Below, piece after piece: positions 1 to 11,369 of a DNA stretch of 64,000 nt. The notes beneath the pieces were generated by a model, which had not been told where the DNA came from, made no database searches, and saw only the letters and a list, made by a program, of their open reading frames with translations. Position 1 is the stretch's first letter; each line of letters begins with the position of its first letter. The stretch spans positions 25,801,816-25,865,815 of the forward strand of contig JAQNBH010000012.1 in NCBI GenBank assembly GCA_028752905.1, given 5' to 3'. Source of the stretch: Cladorhizidae sp. MBARI D1340-BT2 (Eukaryota > Porifera > Demospongiae > Poecilosclerida > Cladorhizidae). A program made the translations under genes and the position numbers.

Positions 1-946
1 TATACATCTTTCTTTATAGTGACTCTATACTGCATGTGTACATAAAACAATGGGTATTGGCCTTTCAGCTGGTTCAGCTAAAGGGGAAGGTGGCCTTTCT
101 TCTGCCACAGGCATTTGCTGATGCTGAACTCCCATGAAACCGCTTACTCTTCTTAGGAGGCATCTTGCTCAAGCAACCAAAAAAAAATCACGTTCTTTCT
201 TGAAATAGCAAGCAATAAAACAGCTATAACTTTAGAATGGAGCTTTCAAAAGCTCTGGAATTTGAAATGCCCATGGCTTATAAACCAGAGTATAGAATGA
301 TACAATATTTTTATTTATTTTTATCTGAAGAAAATTCATGGTAAACACCCCCCTTAAGTCGACATGTTCCAACAGAGATGTGAACATCTTCCATTTCCAT
401 GGCACTTCCCTTTTCCACAGTATTCCAGGCTACCTACCAACAACGCCATACTCCATACATGAATGTAACTTGCAGCAATAGTCCATTGGAAACTGATAAA
501 GCCACATCCAGCACAATCCAGTCAATAGCCTGCAACAACACTATACTCAGTGTAGCTATTAGTTTAGTGATTACACTTGTCCTGGTGTTAGTAGACATAT
601 TTGAATCATGAAACAAATGATGCCAAATAGAGTGTCTTTTCAGAGTGAATATCATTGCACAAGAGTCAGACATGCTGTCATGACAAATACTCTCATGGCA
701 GCACTCAAGCCACATAACAAAACTACATAATGATAATAACAGAGTCTGGAGAGTGTCTCACGAGTGCAAGGCGTAACTCAAGGTAGCAAAGATACATTGG
801 GTGGCAAATAGCCACAGTGGAGTCAAGAGAGATTCATGAGCCATTTGCAGCTACATGTACCAGTTCAAAACATTCATTTGTTGGCTGGGTTCCTTTCCAG
901 CATCACATGAGTTTGGCTAAGCAAGAATAGAGCACACCATGCATAG
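1..946. other. No gene recognised; intergenic or intronic DNA
   Basis: I see no convincing exon or RNA gene here. The short open frames near 400-715 overlap on both strands and match no family I know. The only recognisable item is a transposon-like end near 230-357, listed separately. Confidence 0.4.
230..357. mobile_element. Possible end of a TTAA-type MITE
   Basis: The stretch resembles the terminal part of the larger TTAA element at 60.8-62.3 kb: both contain a 'ataactt..aatggagc' block followed by 'agctct', and both finish in a C-run followed by TTAA (here cacccccc then TTAA at 354-357). Only one end is seen, so this is a remnant or a solo end. The similarity was judged by eye. Confidence 0.35.
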
Positions 947-989
947 GTGTGTTTGACCCCAACGCTCCCTATTTACTTAAAAGAAAATC

Positions 990-1396
990 CTGCCCTGTGT
1001 ATATTACATGTACTATATACCTCTGCCCTGTATATATTATTACATGTACTATACTACCTCTGCCCTGTATATATTACATGTACTATACTACCTCTGCCCT
1101 GTGTATATTACATGTACTATACTACCTCTGCCCTGTATATATTACATGTACTATACTACCTCTGCCCTGTGTATATTACATGTACTATACTACCTCTACC
1201 CTGTATATATTACATGTACTATACTACCTCTGCCCTGTATATATTACATGTACTATACTACCTCTACCCTGTATATATTACATGTACTATACTACCTCTG
1301 CCCTGTATATATTACATGTACTATACTACCTCTGCCCTGTATATATTACATGTACTATACTACCTCTGCCCCGTGTATATTACCTGCACTTTACTG
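990..1396. repeat. 34-bp minisatellite (about 12 units)
   Basis: Tandem units of the type tgccctgtatatattacatg followed by tactatactacctc, 34 bp each, with few substitutions (gtatat/gtgtat, ctctgcc/ctctacc). The first units are 33 and 37 bp. The unit has no plus-strand stop and is not a multiple of three, so all three plus frames stay open. The overlapping open frames here are an artefact of the repeat, not genes. Confidence 0.95.
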
Positions 1397-1480
1397 TCAG
1401 CAATATTTCCAAACCGCTTCAGCATCTCAGTCTTATTAACAGTTCCACCCCCTCCTCCGCCTCCATCTTCCTTGCCACTT

Positions 1481-1747
1481 CTACAAGAACCCTCTTGACC
1501 ATTCTCTGGTGGGCATCTGAATAAGAGGCAAGAGAATTTTTTTGTCCTCTCTCACGCTTGGTTCCACGATCACACCTTCTCCCGAAATACTATGCCGTCC
1601 ACTACAAGAAGCCATATTGCTGCTGCTGATAGAAGAGCTGGGACTGAATCTTCCATAGTGAAGGTGACCCCTCCCTCCCAGCCCTTCTGGGGGGCGAAGA
1701 TTGACATTGACCTCCAAATTACTTGGTTTGTTAATTTGGCTCCTCAC
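1481..1747 (-). CDS. Hypothetical minus-strand exon (weak)
   Basis: An open minus-strand stretch of 88 codons, rich in Ser/Gly/Pro, with no ATG. A possible acceptor (ccttccccag on the minus strand) lies just upstream near 1765-1775, followed by a stop in the same frame. More Ser/Gly-rich reading lies upstream up to about 1830. I recognise no domain. It could be a disordered part of a host protein or chance openness in C-rich DNA. Confidence 0.15.
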   Translation of the reverse strand: MRSQINKPSNLEVNVNLRPPEGLGGRGHLHYGRFSPSSSISSSNMASCSGRHSISGEGVIVEPSVREDKKILLPLIQMPTREWSRGFL

Positions 1748-1749
1748 AA

Positions 1750-2629
1750 TGGATAACTAGGCTGGGGAAGGGGTAGAAATGGGTGAATAAGATGAACTGC
1801 TTCCTCCAGAACTGCTCACAGCTGCTATGAGCTTTCTGAATAGGACTTTGGCATTTCCAGCAGACTGAGTCCGGGAATTCTATCTCTCTACTCTTTGCCC
1901 CCAGGTCACTGTCGGCTTCCGAGCTTCGTTGGAAGAGAGCGAGGGCTCTGGATGTTGCTGAATGTGCTTATTCGCTTCGAAAGGAGCGAAGAGAGTTATT
2001 TGTTCGTCTTCACTCGGAGAAGTGTTGTAGTCTAAGGAGATGATATTGCAGAGTCCGACACGTTGTCCATAGCTGGCTCGACTTTAGCATGCTAGTTGAG
2101 GTTTGTGTAGCTCTGCTGTAGATGGGTAGGCGACCCTTTTCCTTTCAGAGTGACGGCGTGCGCGGACCAAAAACTTTATTTACCTGCGCGCGCAGAGGTG
2201 GCTACGCCTGTTTTACGGTTTGTTGGCCTGTTAGCGGCTATAGACGATCAGCCTCCTTTCTCTAGAAAATGACAAAGACTTAAACAAGGCAGCAACGTAA
2301 AAATAAAAAATGGCTTCCAGGAGTAGTAAAATCGCTCTGAAATTCAAAAAGTTGCAAGCAGTTTAAAGGCGGGTTTGCAGCGTCCTATATTAGCATAGTT
2401 TATGCCAGACAAGAATAACGGATGCGAGTTGCACAGAAGATGTGCGGGCCTCTCAATAACTGCATTCCATCTCGACCCTACACACTTTTAAGTGCCCTCA
2501 TTGCAGGCTAGACGAGAGAGTCTGAGATTGATGAGCTTAAGAAATCGGTTAATTTTTTTTGAAGACGAGTGTGAAGAGCTTAATGTCAGCAGAGAATCTT
2601 TGTAATGAAAATGAGTCTTCCCATCCTAC
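1750..2629. other. Gene-free stretch with a CpG-richer patch
   Basis: No exon is recognised. Around 2145-2230 the DNA is richer in CpG than its surroundings (gtgcgcggacc, cctgcgcgcgcagagg), which could mark a promoter, but no transcription unit can be tied to it. Near 2520-2600 a plus-strand reading resembles a coiled-coil LINE ORF1 remnant (EIDELKKSVNF), just upstream of the LINE fragment. Confidence 0.3.
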
Positions 2630-3330
2630 CTTAAAGAGAGTGCTTGCCATAAGTTTGTTCCTGTTGCTAAAATTACTTCTTCTCCTCGTCGATGGTTTAG
2701 TTAATTAAGAAATCAGACATTTATTAGCACCCTTTGTCGTCATCAAAAATGTAAACCCACCATTCATCAAGAGTCCAAGCTACTTTCTATTGAGTCAAAT
2801 CTTTAGCAGTTCATATAATCAGCTAAACAGTTTCTGCCTTCCATGCTAACGCAAGATATCTCCATATCCAAAGAGCTCATTGTAACCTATTATACATAAA
2901 TCAGCAAAAAAGCCAGTTGTTCTTTAACTCTGTTTTTTCCACAAGTGATCTTGTTCTCCCTTCTCTTGAAGACCTTCCATCAACCAACCTGATGGTTTCA
3001 AGGCTCTTAAGACCCTTGAAACTGATAAAGCTCCTGGAATTGACAATGTGAGCCCTTTCATTCTGAAGCTATGTGCCCACTCATTGTTGTCTCCCATCAC
3101 TCATCTCCTTATATCTTGCATTGATTCATGTACAATCCCAGACGAATGGAAGATTCACAAAATTATCCCTATCCCTAAAAGTGGTGACTCAACAGTGCAA
3201 AACTACCGACCTATTTCCTTGCTATGTCTCGATCAAAACTCTTGGAGTCTGTTATTTACTCTAAACTTATTTATTTTATTTGGCCCCACTTTTCTAATAA
3301 TCAACATGACTTTTTGAAGAACCATTATGT
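2630..3330 (+). pseudogene. LINE (non-LTR) reverse transcriptase fragment
   Basis: The plus strand reads, with frame changes, as the endonuclease-to-RT linker and first RT motifs of a Jockey/CR1/L2-like LINE. Visible motifs are PRRWF near 2680, DKAPGIDN at about 3027-3050, and then IPDEWK, IIPIPKSGD and NYRPISLL to about 3228. The 'K.PG.D' and 'P..W..a.iiPi.K.g....NYRPISLL' pattern is diagnostic of RT motifs 1-2. The catalytic F/YxDD region is absent: homology stops near 3320, followed by AT-rich DNA. The fragment is 5'- and 3'-truncated and frameshifted between about 2985 and 3000, so it is dead. Confidence 0.85.
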
Positions 3331-4034
3331 CTATCCCAGTTACTGTCCTCCTGTTCTGTGACAAAACCACTTGAGACAAATCTCATTTGAACTTGGTAAT
3401 TCTTGTTTTGATGTGTGTTTAATAATAAACTACGTACCTTCATGTATAAATGATATTTTTATCATACAAGTATTTTAATCATTATAATTTATATATAGGC
3501 TACAAAGATAAATGATATACTGTAAATATTCAAATACCGTAGGCAACAATGTAGAAATAAGGTTCAAGAGACTCTAAAACGAAGCGCCATATCACAGGAA
3601 TCAATGTGTCTTCATAATAATGAAAACATAATACTTTACGTCTACCGTGTATATACCACAATTTGACATTTGATCTGAATTATAGCATTCCAGAAGTGTG
3701 AATACATATATGCATGCTAGAACAATACATGACCATATCACAATGAATATGATATAACAGCCTTACAGAGAAAGAAAATACCATGCAGAAACCATAATTG
3801 CAACAAACAACAAACAGATTGAAGTAAAACACAAGGAAACTACTGGATGAATTCTATATACCATGGTGTGATGTTTGGAAGGGGGAAAAAACGGTCCTTC
3901 TTTGTGACACAGGAAAAATTTTTAACAAGCAGAGCTTCAGGGTCAACACTGGTCTGGCGTCATACCAAGATACTGACTGAAGTTCATGATAGTGCCTTTA
4001 ATATATAGCACTTACTTTATTAAAATTAATACTA
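3331..4034. other. AT-rich DNA without recognised genes
   Basis: No protein homology, RNA gene or clear repeat was seen. The piggyBac remnant begins just downstream, so its 5' terminal repeat may lie here, but I could not identify it. Confidence 0.4.
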
Positions 4035-4152
4035 ATGGAAAAAAGACAATGTTTCTCTTTGGAGGAGGTCTTTAAGGCTTTGGATGCAGATGGGGACTTT
4101 GATGAGCCATTTGCTGATGGAAGTGATGAAGAATTTGAAGGCCTGCAGGAAG
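4035..4152 (+). pseudogene. piggyBac-like transposase, acidic N-terminal exon
   Basis: ATG at 4035 opens a 39-codon reading beginning MEKRQCFSLEEVFKALDADG and continuing with an acidic stretch (FDEPFADGSDEEFEGL). Acidic leaders of this kind occur at the N-terminus of metazoan piggyBac/PGBD proteins. It ends at a good donor, GAAG|GTAAAG (cut after 4152). It lies upstream of clear piggyBac core sequence on the same strand, so it is most likely exon 1 of that element. The link is inferred from position and composition, not from a continuous reading frame. Confidence 0.5.
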
Positions 4153-4348
4153 GTAAAGAAATTTTTGTGAACAAATGTTGATATATATAAATATTTGGAG
4201 GAAGCTGCTCATTCTTCTGCGATACCTGCTGCATTATACACCTCACCTTTCCCCAACCATCTGCCCAAGTACATTTGAATGTCGCTTTTACCCCACCCAT
4301 CTCAGTTAAAGACTCCATGGTTGCTTCCACATCAGACTCAGCAAACAC

Positions 4349-5450
4349 TACTACTACCTGCCACGTTTACCATCATCGCTATCGACTACACAAACTTCCA
4401 AATCCCAGCCTACATCATTATCGACCACACCCCATCCTAAACCACATCAATATCGACCACACCCCAGCCTCAAACCACATCAGTATTGACCACCCCCACC
4501 CCAAAACCACATGAGTATTGACCACACCCCATCCTCAAACCACATCAGTATTGACCACGCCCCTTCCTAAACCTCAAACCAACACTACTACCTGCCACGT
4601 TTACCATCATCGCCATTGACCCATCATCGCCATTGACTACACAAACTTCCAAATCCCAGCCTACATCATTATCGACCACACCCCATCCTAAACCACATCA
4701 ATATCGACCACACCCCAGCCTCAAACCACATCAGTATTGACCACCCCCACCCCAAAAACCACACGAGTATTGACCACACCCCATCCTCAAACCACATCAG
4801 TATTGACCACGCCCCTTCCTAAACCTCAAACCACATCAGTATTGTATTGGCCATACCCCAGCCTCAAACCACATCAGTATTGACCACACCCCAGCCTCAA
4901 ACAAGCAGTATAGACCACACCCCTTCATAAAACCACATCAGTATTGGCCACACCCCAGCCTCAAACCACACCAGTATTGACCACATCCTTCCTCAAACCA
5001 CATCAGTATTGGCCACACCCATCCTCAAACCACATTGGCCACACCCCAGCCTCAAAACCATATCACCTCAAACCATATCAGTACAGACCACACCCCTTCC
5101 TCAAGCCACATCAGTATCGACCACACACTGCCTCGAACCACATCAGTATTGACCACACCCATTACTCAAACCACATCACCATTGACTGCACCCCAGCGTC
5201 AAACCATATCACCTCAAACCACATCAGTACCGACCACACCCCAGCCTTAAACCACATCAGTATCGACCACACACCCACTTCCATACCCAGCCTCCCATAT
5301 CAGAATCGACCACACCCATGCCTCAACCAACATCAGTATCAACCACACCCACTTCCATACCCAGCCTCCCATATCAGAATCGACCACACCCCTGCCTCAA
5401 CCACAACCACACCCACTTACACACCCCTGCCGCAACTCAAACAATCTTAT
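4349..5450. repeat. 33-bp minisatellite inside the piggyBac remnant
   Basis: Units of about 33 bp (accacatcagtattgaccac followed by accccagcctcaa) with many variants and shortened units. A block of roughly 230 bp starting at the 'ctacctgccacg' motif occurs twice (about 4349-4579 and 4583-4830). Because 33 is a multiple of three, a repeat peptide (HISIDHTPASN) stays open from 4944 to 5660 and runs toward the transposase. The array separates the acidic leader from the transposase core and may be an expansion of a Thr/Pro-rich linker. Confidence 0.85.
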
Positions 5451-5659
5451 ACAGCCTCAACAACAATCCAACCATCACCTACTTTCACTGCTACCTCCTC
5501 AGCCTTGCCATCCACTGTCTCTTCCACACGGACATTGTCTCCAGTTTGGTCCACAAACCTAGTGACCCCTACCATTTATCCATTCACATACTCTGTAGGA
5601 CCTACACTTCCTATTCCGGAATCACCACTGGAGGTATTTGAATTTTTTTTAAACACCTA

Positions 5660-6420
5660 ACATAGTGGAAGAGACAGTAGATCAGACAAACAAGTATGCT
5701 GAAGAGGTCATGGCTGCTGAAGCCTATGTTTCTTGGAAAGAAATTACCGAGGATGACATTCGAGCGTTCAAAGCTTCAGCATTCTAATGGGAATTAACCA
5801 CCACCACAGAAGACTACTGGAAGAGGATCCCATCCACAACTACAAACCAATAGTCCAAAGAATATCTAGGGATAGGTACAGGGATATGTCAAGATTTGTA
5901 CACTTTTCTACACTTTCCACAGGGGGCTGTGCAAATTATGACAGGCTGGGGAAAATCCCACCTCTTGTCAGCCCCACACAAGTTTTCATACAAGTTTTCA
6001 TCCCTATACGTACAGCCCGAACTGTGAGATAGCTGATGAGGCTATAATTAACTTTCAGGGACATTCATCACTGAAACAGTACATGCCCATGAAACCCATC
6101 AAAAGAGGTATCAAGGTGTGGGTTCAGGCTGATAGCTGAAACCTTTTTCTCTCTCGCAGTTCGAGGTATATACAGGGGAAAAGAAAGGTGCAGTTGAACA
6201 GCACTTGGGAACAAGAGTGGTCAAGGACCTAACTGAGGACCTACCGGGCTAGTGGCACCATGCCTATTTCAACAACTTTTTTTTTATACCTCCCATAGCC
6301 TGTTGGTTGACTTGGAGAGGAGAGGGATGTATGGATGTGGGACTGCCAGGAAAGACAGATGTGGTTTCCCTGAGGAGCTGAAGAAAGCCAAATTCAAGAA
6401 TAGGTAAAATGTGCCTTCTA
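5660..6420 (+). pseudogene. piggyBac-like transposase core (N-terminal and middle part)
   Basis: The plus strand reads as the DDE_Tnp_1_7 (piggyBac) domain in several frames. A 'TNKYAEE...W..ITEDDIRAF' block lies at about 5686-5780, then 'MGI....LLEEDP' and 'ISRDRYRDMSRFVHF' at 5787-5920. After that come DEAIINFQGHSSLKQYMPMK with KRGIKVWVQADS at about 6031-6135, and VYTGKKKGAVEQ, RVVKDLTEDL, HAYFNNFFF up to about 6285. Stops (for example after GIKVWVQADS) and frameshifts interrupt it. The first catalytic Asp (ADS) is present, but the second reads YFNNFF where the family has YFDNFF, a D-to-N change. The enzyme is dead by several criteria. Confidence 0.9.
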
Positions 6421-6537
6421 TAAACACTTGTAAGTTAGTACAATGCCACAAACATTTTGGGGTTGTATATCAGTTCATACATGTTATTTACAATAATTAT
6501 GGGATACTCATTATATGAACTTGTAAACATTTTTAGG

Positions 6538-6939
6538 AGCCAGTCACTAACCACGCAATCCAGAAAAGTGTGTGCAAACGCATGGCAGGACCGAGAGATC
6601 ATCATGCCTATGTTCACCAACAGCGCCCGCAAGAGTGTCACCTCAGTCATTCGGCATACGAGCAATGGCAGCAGAGAGGAAATAAGCTGCCACCTAGCTA
6701 TACAGTCCTACAATAAATACATGGGAGGTGTGGACAAAAGCAGATATTATAGGTGTCACATGAAAAGCAGAAAGAACTACAAATACATACATTACTTTCT
6801 GATCGATGTGGCTATCACAAACGCCTTCATTCTGCATAAAGATTCATTCTGCACAAAGAATAGTCAGGAAGAGGCATTGAATTTACGATCAAGAAGTTCC
6901 AGGATTCAGCTGGCCAAGGAGATCATCGGAGGTTATTGA
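6538..6939 (+). pseudogene. piggyBac-like transposase C-terminal part
   Basis: An open segment matches the piggyBac C-terminal core: ANAWQDREIIMPMFTNSA, CHLAIQSYNKYMGGVDKSRY, then KNYKYIHYFLIDVAITNAF. The third catalytic Asp (in GGVD) is kept. The usual C-terminal Cys-rich zinc finger is not visible. About 120 bp of non-matching sequence separates it from the middle part, so the element is interrupted. It belongs to the same element as 4035-6420. Confidence 0.9.
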
Positions 6940-7925
6940 CGCAGAGCTGGGTGTAGTGGCTCTATTATCAAGCAGCTTCCTTTTCCCCACTCACACTTCC
7001 CGATAAAGAACCCCCTGCAACATCTCGGAAGCACAGTCGAGGTCGTTGCACTTATTGTGACCCACAACTTATTCTTTTCTTATGTGTGCATCCCGTTACT
7101 CATGTAACTAGGCTGGCTTTAATACTAGCATTTGGTTGCTATTAGCCATTCCTATGCATTTGCCGTATTTGCATCCATTTATTAAAAAAAACAAAAAAAA
7201 CAATATAGTCCTGTTATTGGATTATAACCTTCTCTCTCCTATGTACCAATATACTACATTCTAAAATGTACTTGAGAGAAAGTGGGAAATTAAAGTTGCT
7301 TCATAGTTCACGGGGTTAGGGTTTCTTGTTTCAGCTCCACTGCTCTCTCCTTTTCATGCCCACCCATGGGGGTGATGGAAGGTTAATAGGACATTGTATT
7401 GAGGTTTGATAGACAAAAAAACCTATGGATGGACGTACAAAACTCCGTATTATACCTACAGTTCAACTTAGCTGAACTAGCAGCTACACATTGAACGCGC
7501 TCCAAATATTAAAAAATATATATTATATAGCTTGCCTTTCTCCAATGCTAGCGCGTGGCGTCATCTTCGTTGGGTCAGGCAAGTGAGTAGGACACGGCTA
7601 TCAAAGTTTCTGTAGAGTCGAAGAACTCCTATCTTTAGCTGAACGCTCGATTATACTCTTTGGAACTCGCATCCCTAAATAACATCCTCTATGTCTACTT
7701 CCTAGCTCCTTCTGCTCCTGCAATCACTTCTGTAACTAGAAATTTGTTATTCACAGCGGACACCAAAGCTTGACTAAATTCTTTTGTAATCAGTTAGCCC
7801 AAACTAAAATCCAGCGGTTTTCTCCAGTATTCCCCGGAGAATGGGTTAAAGTTGATCGGTGAAATAGGTTAAAGTTAAAAGGGCTGGCCCGATTTGGATG
7901 ACAGGACCCGCTCTCCAGCTCGCCC
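6940..7925. other. Intergenic DNA upstream of the Death-domain gene
   Basis: No gene is recognised. It holds A-rich tracts near 7182-7202 and a TATA-rich string (tatatattatatag) near 7518-7531, about 400 bp before the ATG at 7926. This could be part of a promoter or ordinary AT-rich sequence. The piggyBac 3' end should fall in the first part but I could not place it. Confidence 0.3.
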
Positions 7926-8380
7926 ATGGAGGCAGCGAAGAAAAAAATTCAGGATCTGATCAATCAGATTCCTGATGAAAGAAGAAGGGGTCTGAATGAG
8001 GGTATTTCTAAACAACACATTGCTCAAGTATCGACCCACTTTTCAGAATGGGAAAAGAAATCAGATCTACTAGAGTTAGATGAAACCGAGGTTCCGGACA
8101 TACGCAAAAGAACAGATGATCCTGTTGAGCAGAGGTAAATACAGTATAGCAGACTAGCTGCAGCTAACAGTGCCAAAGTTCAGTGCAATAGAAATGTATT
8201 TGTTGAGACTTATAAAGAATATTTTTTATGGATGTTTGCATCGACAGAGAAGCAGCTCTCAGAATGTGGATGAAGAAGGCCGTGGAGCCTACCTATGGAA
8301 GTCTACTTGAAATCTGTGTGAAAGGAGGAATGCTGCAGTGTGCTAAGATGATTGTTGACATTTTAAGTGATAAAGGTTAG
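7926..8380 (+). CDS. Death-domain protein gene, two exons
   Basis: ATG at 7926 sits in a strong context (gcccATGG). Exon 1 (7926-8134) encodes 69 codons plus two bases and ends CAG AG|gtaaat. Exon 2 begins after tcgacag at 8248, joins as AG|A, and runs to AAAG at 8375. There, either a donor (AAAG|gttagt) or an immediate TAG (8378-8380) follows. A helical lead (about residues 1-25) is followed by a Death domain. Visible are HIAQVSTHFSEWEKKSDLL, then, across the splice, REAALRMWMKK, TYGSLLEICVKGGM and AKMIVDILSDKG. Death domains are six-helix adaptor modules in apoptotic and innate immune signalling. The same phase-2 intron position occurs in the two loci at 43.2-48 and 55.6-57.2 kb, which supports both the gene model and common descent. 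A second donor and a later exon near 10.2 kb suggest that the gene continues. The partner protein is unknown. Confidence 0.8.
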
Positions 8381-9535
8381 TGTCACAGATGTTGCAACTC
8401 AAGCCTGCCAGGCTTACCTTCTACTGGCACAGTATATTTCCATCTGTGAAAAGGTGGCTCAATTATGTTTCAGTGAGGCTTACAAAGTATGGGATATATG
8501 TCTCTGTTTTGGTAGTGCACATCATACCTCTATGTATCATCCTATTGCGGATGTTGCATAGATTTCTTCTAGGCTTAAATTGTTGTTGTAGCCTACATAT
8601 TCCCAAATTCTGAATGAAAATGCTGTGCTAGCTAGCAGGCATAATACAATAGTCATGATTGAAAGTGCAAAGCCAAGGTGAAGTTCTGGGACAGTGGGTA
8701 AATTTATTAATGCTAAAGTTAAAGTCAGGTCAGTTTATCAGTTAAGACAACTCAGGTTCTTTTTAGGATAAAAAAGAAACTTTATAGAAACATCGGAATG
8801 TGTTTACAGGAAACAGGTGTAATACAGGTAAAAAAAACTTACCTGACTTTAATAATGGCTATATCTACCTACTTCTTATTTATCCACTGTCCCAAACCAT
8901 TGTCACCTAGGCTTGCACATTCTGTCAAGCTTAGGTACCAAACAGTTTTACAAAAAAGGCTTGGAATGTTGAGTACATTAAAATGCTTAATCACTATCTT
9001 GTCAGTCAGTTATGGTGATTAGCAAAACTAAGAGAGAAAAAGATATAATAAAGTGAATGCTGAAGGACTGTTTGTGTGTGACTCATTAGTACTTCTGGTT
9101 TGGAGTATGGCAGTTTTTTGAGCCACCATGCAGTCCCAGATGGAACCAGTCCGAGAATCACTCTCCTATTATATGCAGCTATATTGTTTGTGCATGTTGT
9201 CTGTGCTTTTAGATATCATTATTCCTGTTCTTGTCACATGACAGAGTTCATTACTCTAAAGGAAAACAGGTTTCTATGTAGAAGGTTCACCAACAGGAGA
9301 ACCCACAGACACTGGGCCTGCAACTCTCACCAAAAACATGGCACACCTGCTGTAGCTGGGAACGACTCTATTATGCACCACAAATACCACAGAACCTGTC
9401 CAGTGGTCTTAGCTGCTGGTTATTGTGATGGTTATACTTATTATATGACACTAACTATAAATTGAGCAATGCAGAGTTTCCCCTGACATGGTATACCATA
9501 AGAGAAAGAGAGGAAGAAAGTTAAATTCTATTTTG
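8381..9535. other. Probable intron of the Death-domain gene
   Basis: No exon with both splice sites was convincing here. Open frames at 8367-8613, 8798-9022 and 9100-9465 have no recognisable domain and look like chance openness. Confidence 0.3.
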
Positions 9536-9940
9536 TATACCGAAATTCGATATCTTGGGCGTGTGGGTTGAAAATCAATTTCATAAAATTATTTTTCACC
9601 CGCACACTTAACCATGTAATCACATTTTAGCACTTAATGAAAACACTCATTTTGTAAGTAGGACTTCCTCCAGCTACTGGAACATCTAGCACTTTCCAAT
9701 TAGGAGGTCGAACTGCAGAAAATTGGGGCATGTGGTCCCCAACTTGACTCCCTGAAACTGGAGCATAGTTGTACCTGTGTAATAGCTTAATATAAAAAGA
9801 GCATACAGAGAGAGCTATCTTTTAAGCTATATATCATTCATAGAGTAAAGTGCACGCAATTTATGGAGCTCTGAAGTTGTAGCCACAGTTATTTTTCACT
9901 TGGTAAAAAAATGGTATTATTAAGCTCATGCCCCCTGAGA
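9536..9940. mobile_element. Foldback (hairpin) MITE, degraded copy 1
   Basis: The hairpin centre lies near 9580: gggcgtgtgggttgaaaat is answered by atttttcacccgcacact. It is followed by one arm that reads in order 'tgaaaacactcatt', 'cttcctccagc', 'gagagagctatctttt' and 'gctatatatcattcat'. The same ordered landmarks occur in the arms of the elements at 35.9-36.7, 57.6-58.0 and 61.4-62.2 kb. The left arm is mostly lost. Confidence 0.65.
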
Positions 9941-10207
9941 GTCTGACTGGTATAATTTCTAGCCATTCCATTGGCGTTTCTTGAAGAAGATTTTCCTATA
10001 GCTCTACCTAGTGCCTTGCAAGTATCTTTGGGAGAGAGAGAGTAGCTGGTTAACTATCATAGAGAAGTTGAAATGTGAATTGTAAAGGAATTTTTGTTGG
10101 TTGGTTGAATCACGTCATATTAGATGAAATAAAATTAGCTTCTTCCCAACAAATTACACCTAGCCTCAGCTAGAATGAATTATGTAAAGTTCTTCATTTT
10201 TGTTCAG

Positions 10208-10280
10208 CTACTTTAGAGATCTTGACATATTAGATGCTGAGCAAGAAGCAGATCATATTCCTCCTGGTAACTATGTGAGG
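10208..10280 (+). CDS. Probable internal exon, small acidic peptide
   Basis: A 73-nt segment has an acceptor (tttttgttcag, cut before 10208) and a near-consensus donor (GTGAGG|gtaagt after 10280). Its open frame reads YFRDLDILDAEQEADHIPPG and then NYVR, with one leading base, so it would join an exon ending in phase 2. It lies 1.8 kb downstream of the Death-domain exons on the same strand. It is plausibly a further exon of that gene, but the phase-1 end at 8375 does not join it directly, so at least one exon would lie between. Confidence 0.45.
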
Positions 10281-11270
10281 GTAAGTTTTCCAGTACAATG
10301 CAAATGCAGGTTAGGCAGATTTCCTATAGGCAAAGAGTCGTACCCAACCTGTCCAAGCGAGATGTGGAGAGCTGACTTTTGGGCCAGATAGAGGATTGTA
10401 ATTGGGTGGTGGTGGAGAACTTCTATGCTTGGTTTAGAGGCGCATCCAGGAATTTTTAAATAAAATAGTTCCACCTTTGTCACACTAATAATTATTGAGA
10501 CTTTAGCACTCTACCGCTCCCTAATCTCTATCCCTGAATTATACATATTCATGGTCAAGATGCAATCTGAATTTAATTTACATGAAAGCAAAACTAGCAA
10601 TAGACAAAACTGAACAGCTAATAGATGTGTGCATGAAACCAAGATGCACTGCCTTTTACAATGCTGGGGATATCCACAGATGTGAGTCTCAGGCAGGTAT
10701 CTTCTGGGCGTGGCAGCTTGATGATCATTGATAGAACCATATTACATGTTCGGCTGCACGTAGTGACTACAGGTTGGGTTATATGGGATATGATAGGCTT
10801 CAGTAGGCCACTTCACGGGGCAGTTCAGAATCTATGGTTTCCCTTGGGTGGTCAATGTCTGCCTGTTATGCTAGTTCAGCCATTGTTCCACATTTACTCA
10901 CAATGTTGAGCTGCTTTGTGGTGCAAACTCATCAATCAGATCCACAGTGAAGGACGAAACAGGAACACACTTCCCAAGGTCTTGCACTCCCCAGCTGTTC
11001 TAGTAAAGTCTAGCCAAACATTGCTGCATCTAACTTCCCCACTCCCCAGCTTCCCTACTAGTGTTTACAGCAGGGATGTAGATTCATATTCACCAGTTCT
11101 TTCCTAAAAGGGATGCCTGTAGTACACAGAAAGGAACCTAATGAACTACGTACTTTCTTAACAGATCTTGTAATTTCCTCAATGCCAGCTGCTAAAATAG
11201 TTTTACTAGCATGCTAGATAGTGTATGTATTTAGGGAATGTCTATCAGTTTGTAGCTATAACTCAAGCAG
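10281..11270. other. No recognised gene
   Basis: Mixed-composition DNA. Short open frames at 10661-10909 and 10916-11107 show no known motif. Confidence 0.35.
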
Positions 11271-11362
11271 CAGCTTTGTTTCTTTACCAGCCTACCTTCC
11301 TGGCTACAGGCTCAGGCAGCTTTGCTTCTTTACCAGCCTACCTTCCTGGCTACAGGTTCAGG
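11271..11362. repeat. 46-bp direct duplication
   Basis: Two adjacent units starting cagctttg(t/c)ttctttacca, nearly identical, at 11271-11316 and 11317-11362. It lies immediately before the telomere-like minisatellite. Confidence 0.85.
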
Positions 11363-11369
11363 CAGCTTA

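Noticed and set aside
947..1524. Three overlapping open frames of 140-190 codons
   Set aside because: They exist because the 34-bp repeat unit has no plus-strand stop codon; the peptides are only the repeat in three frames.
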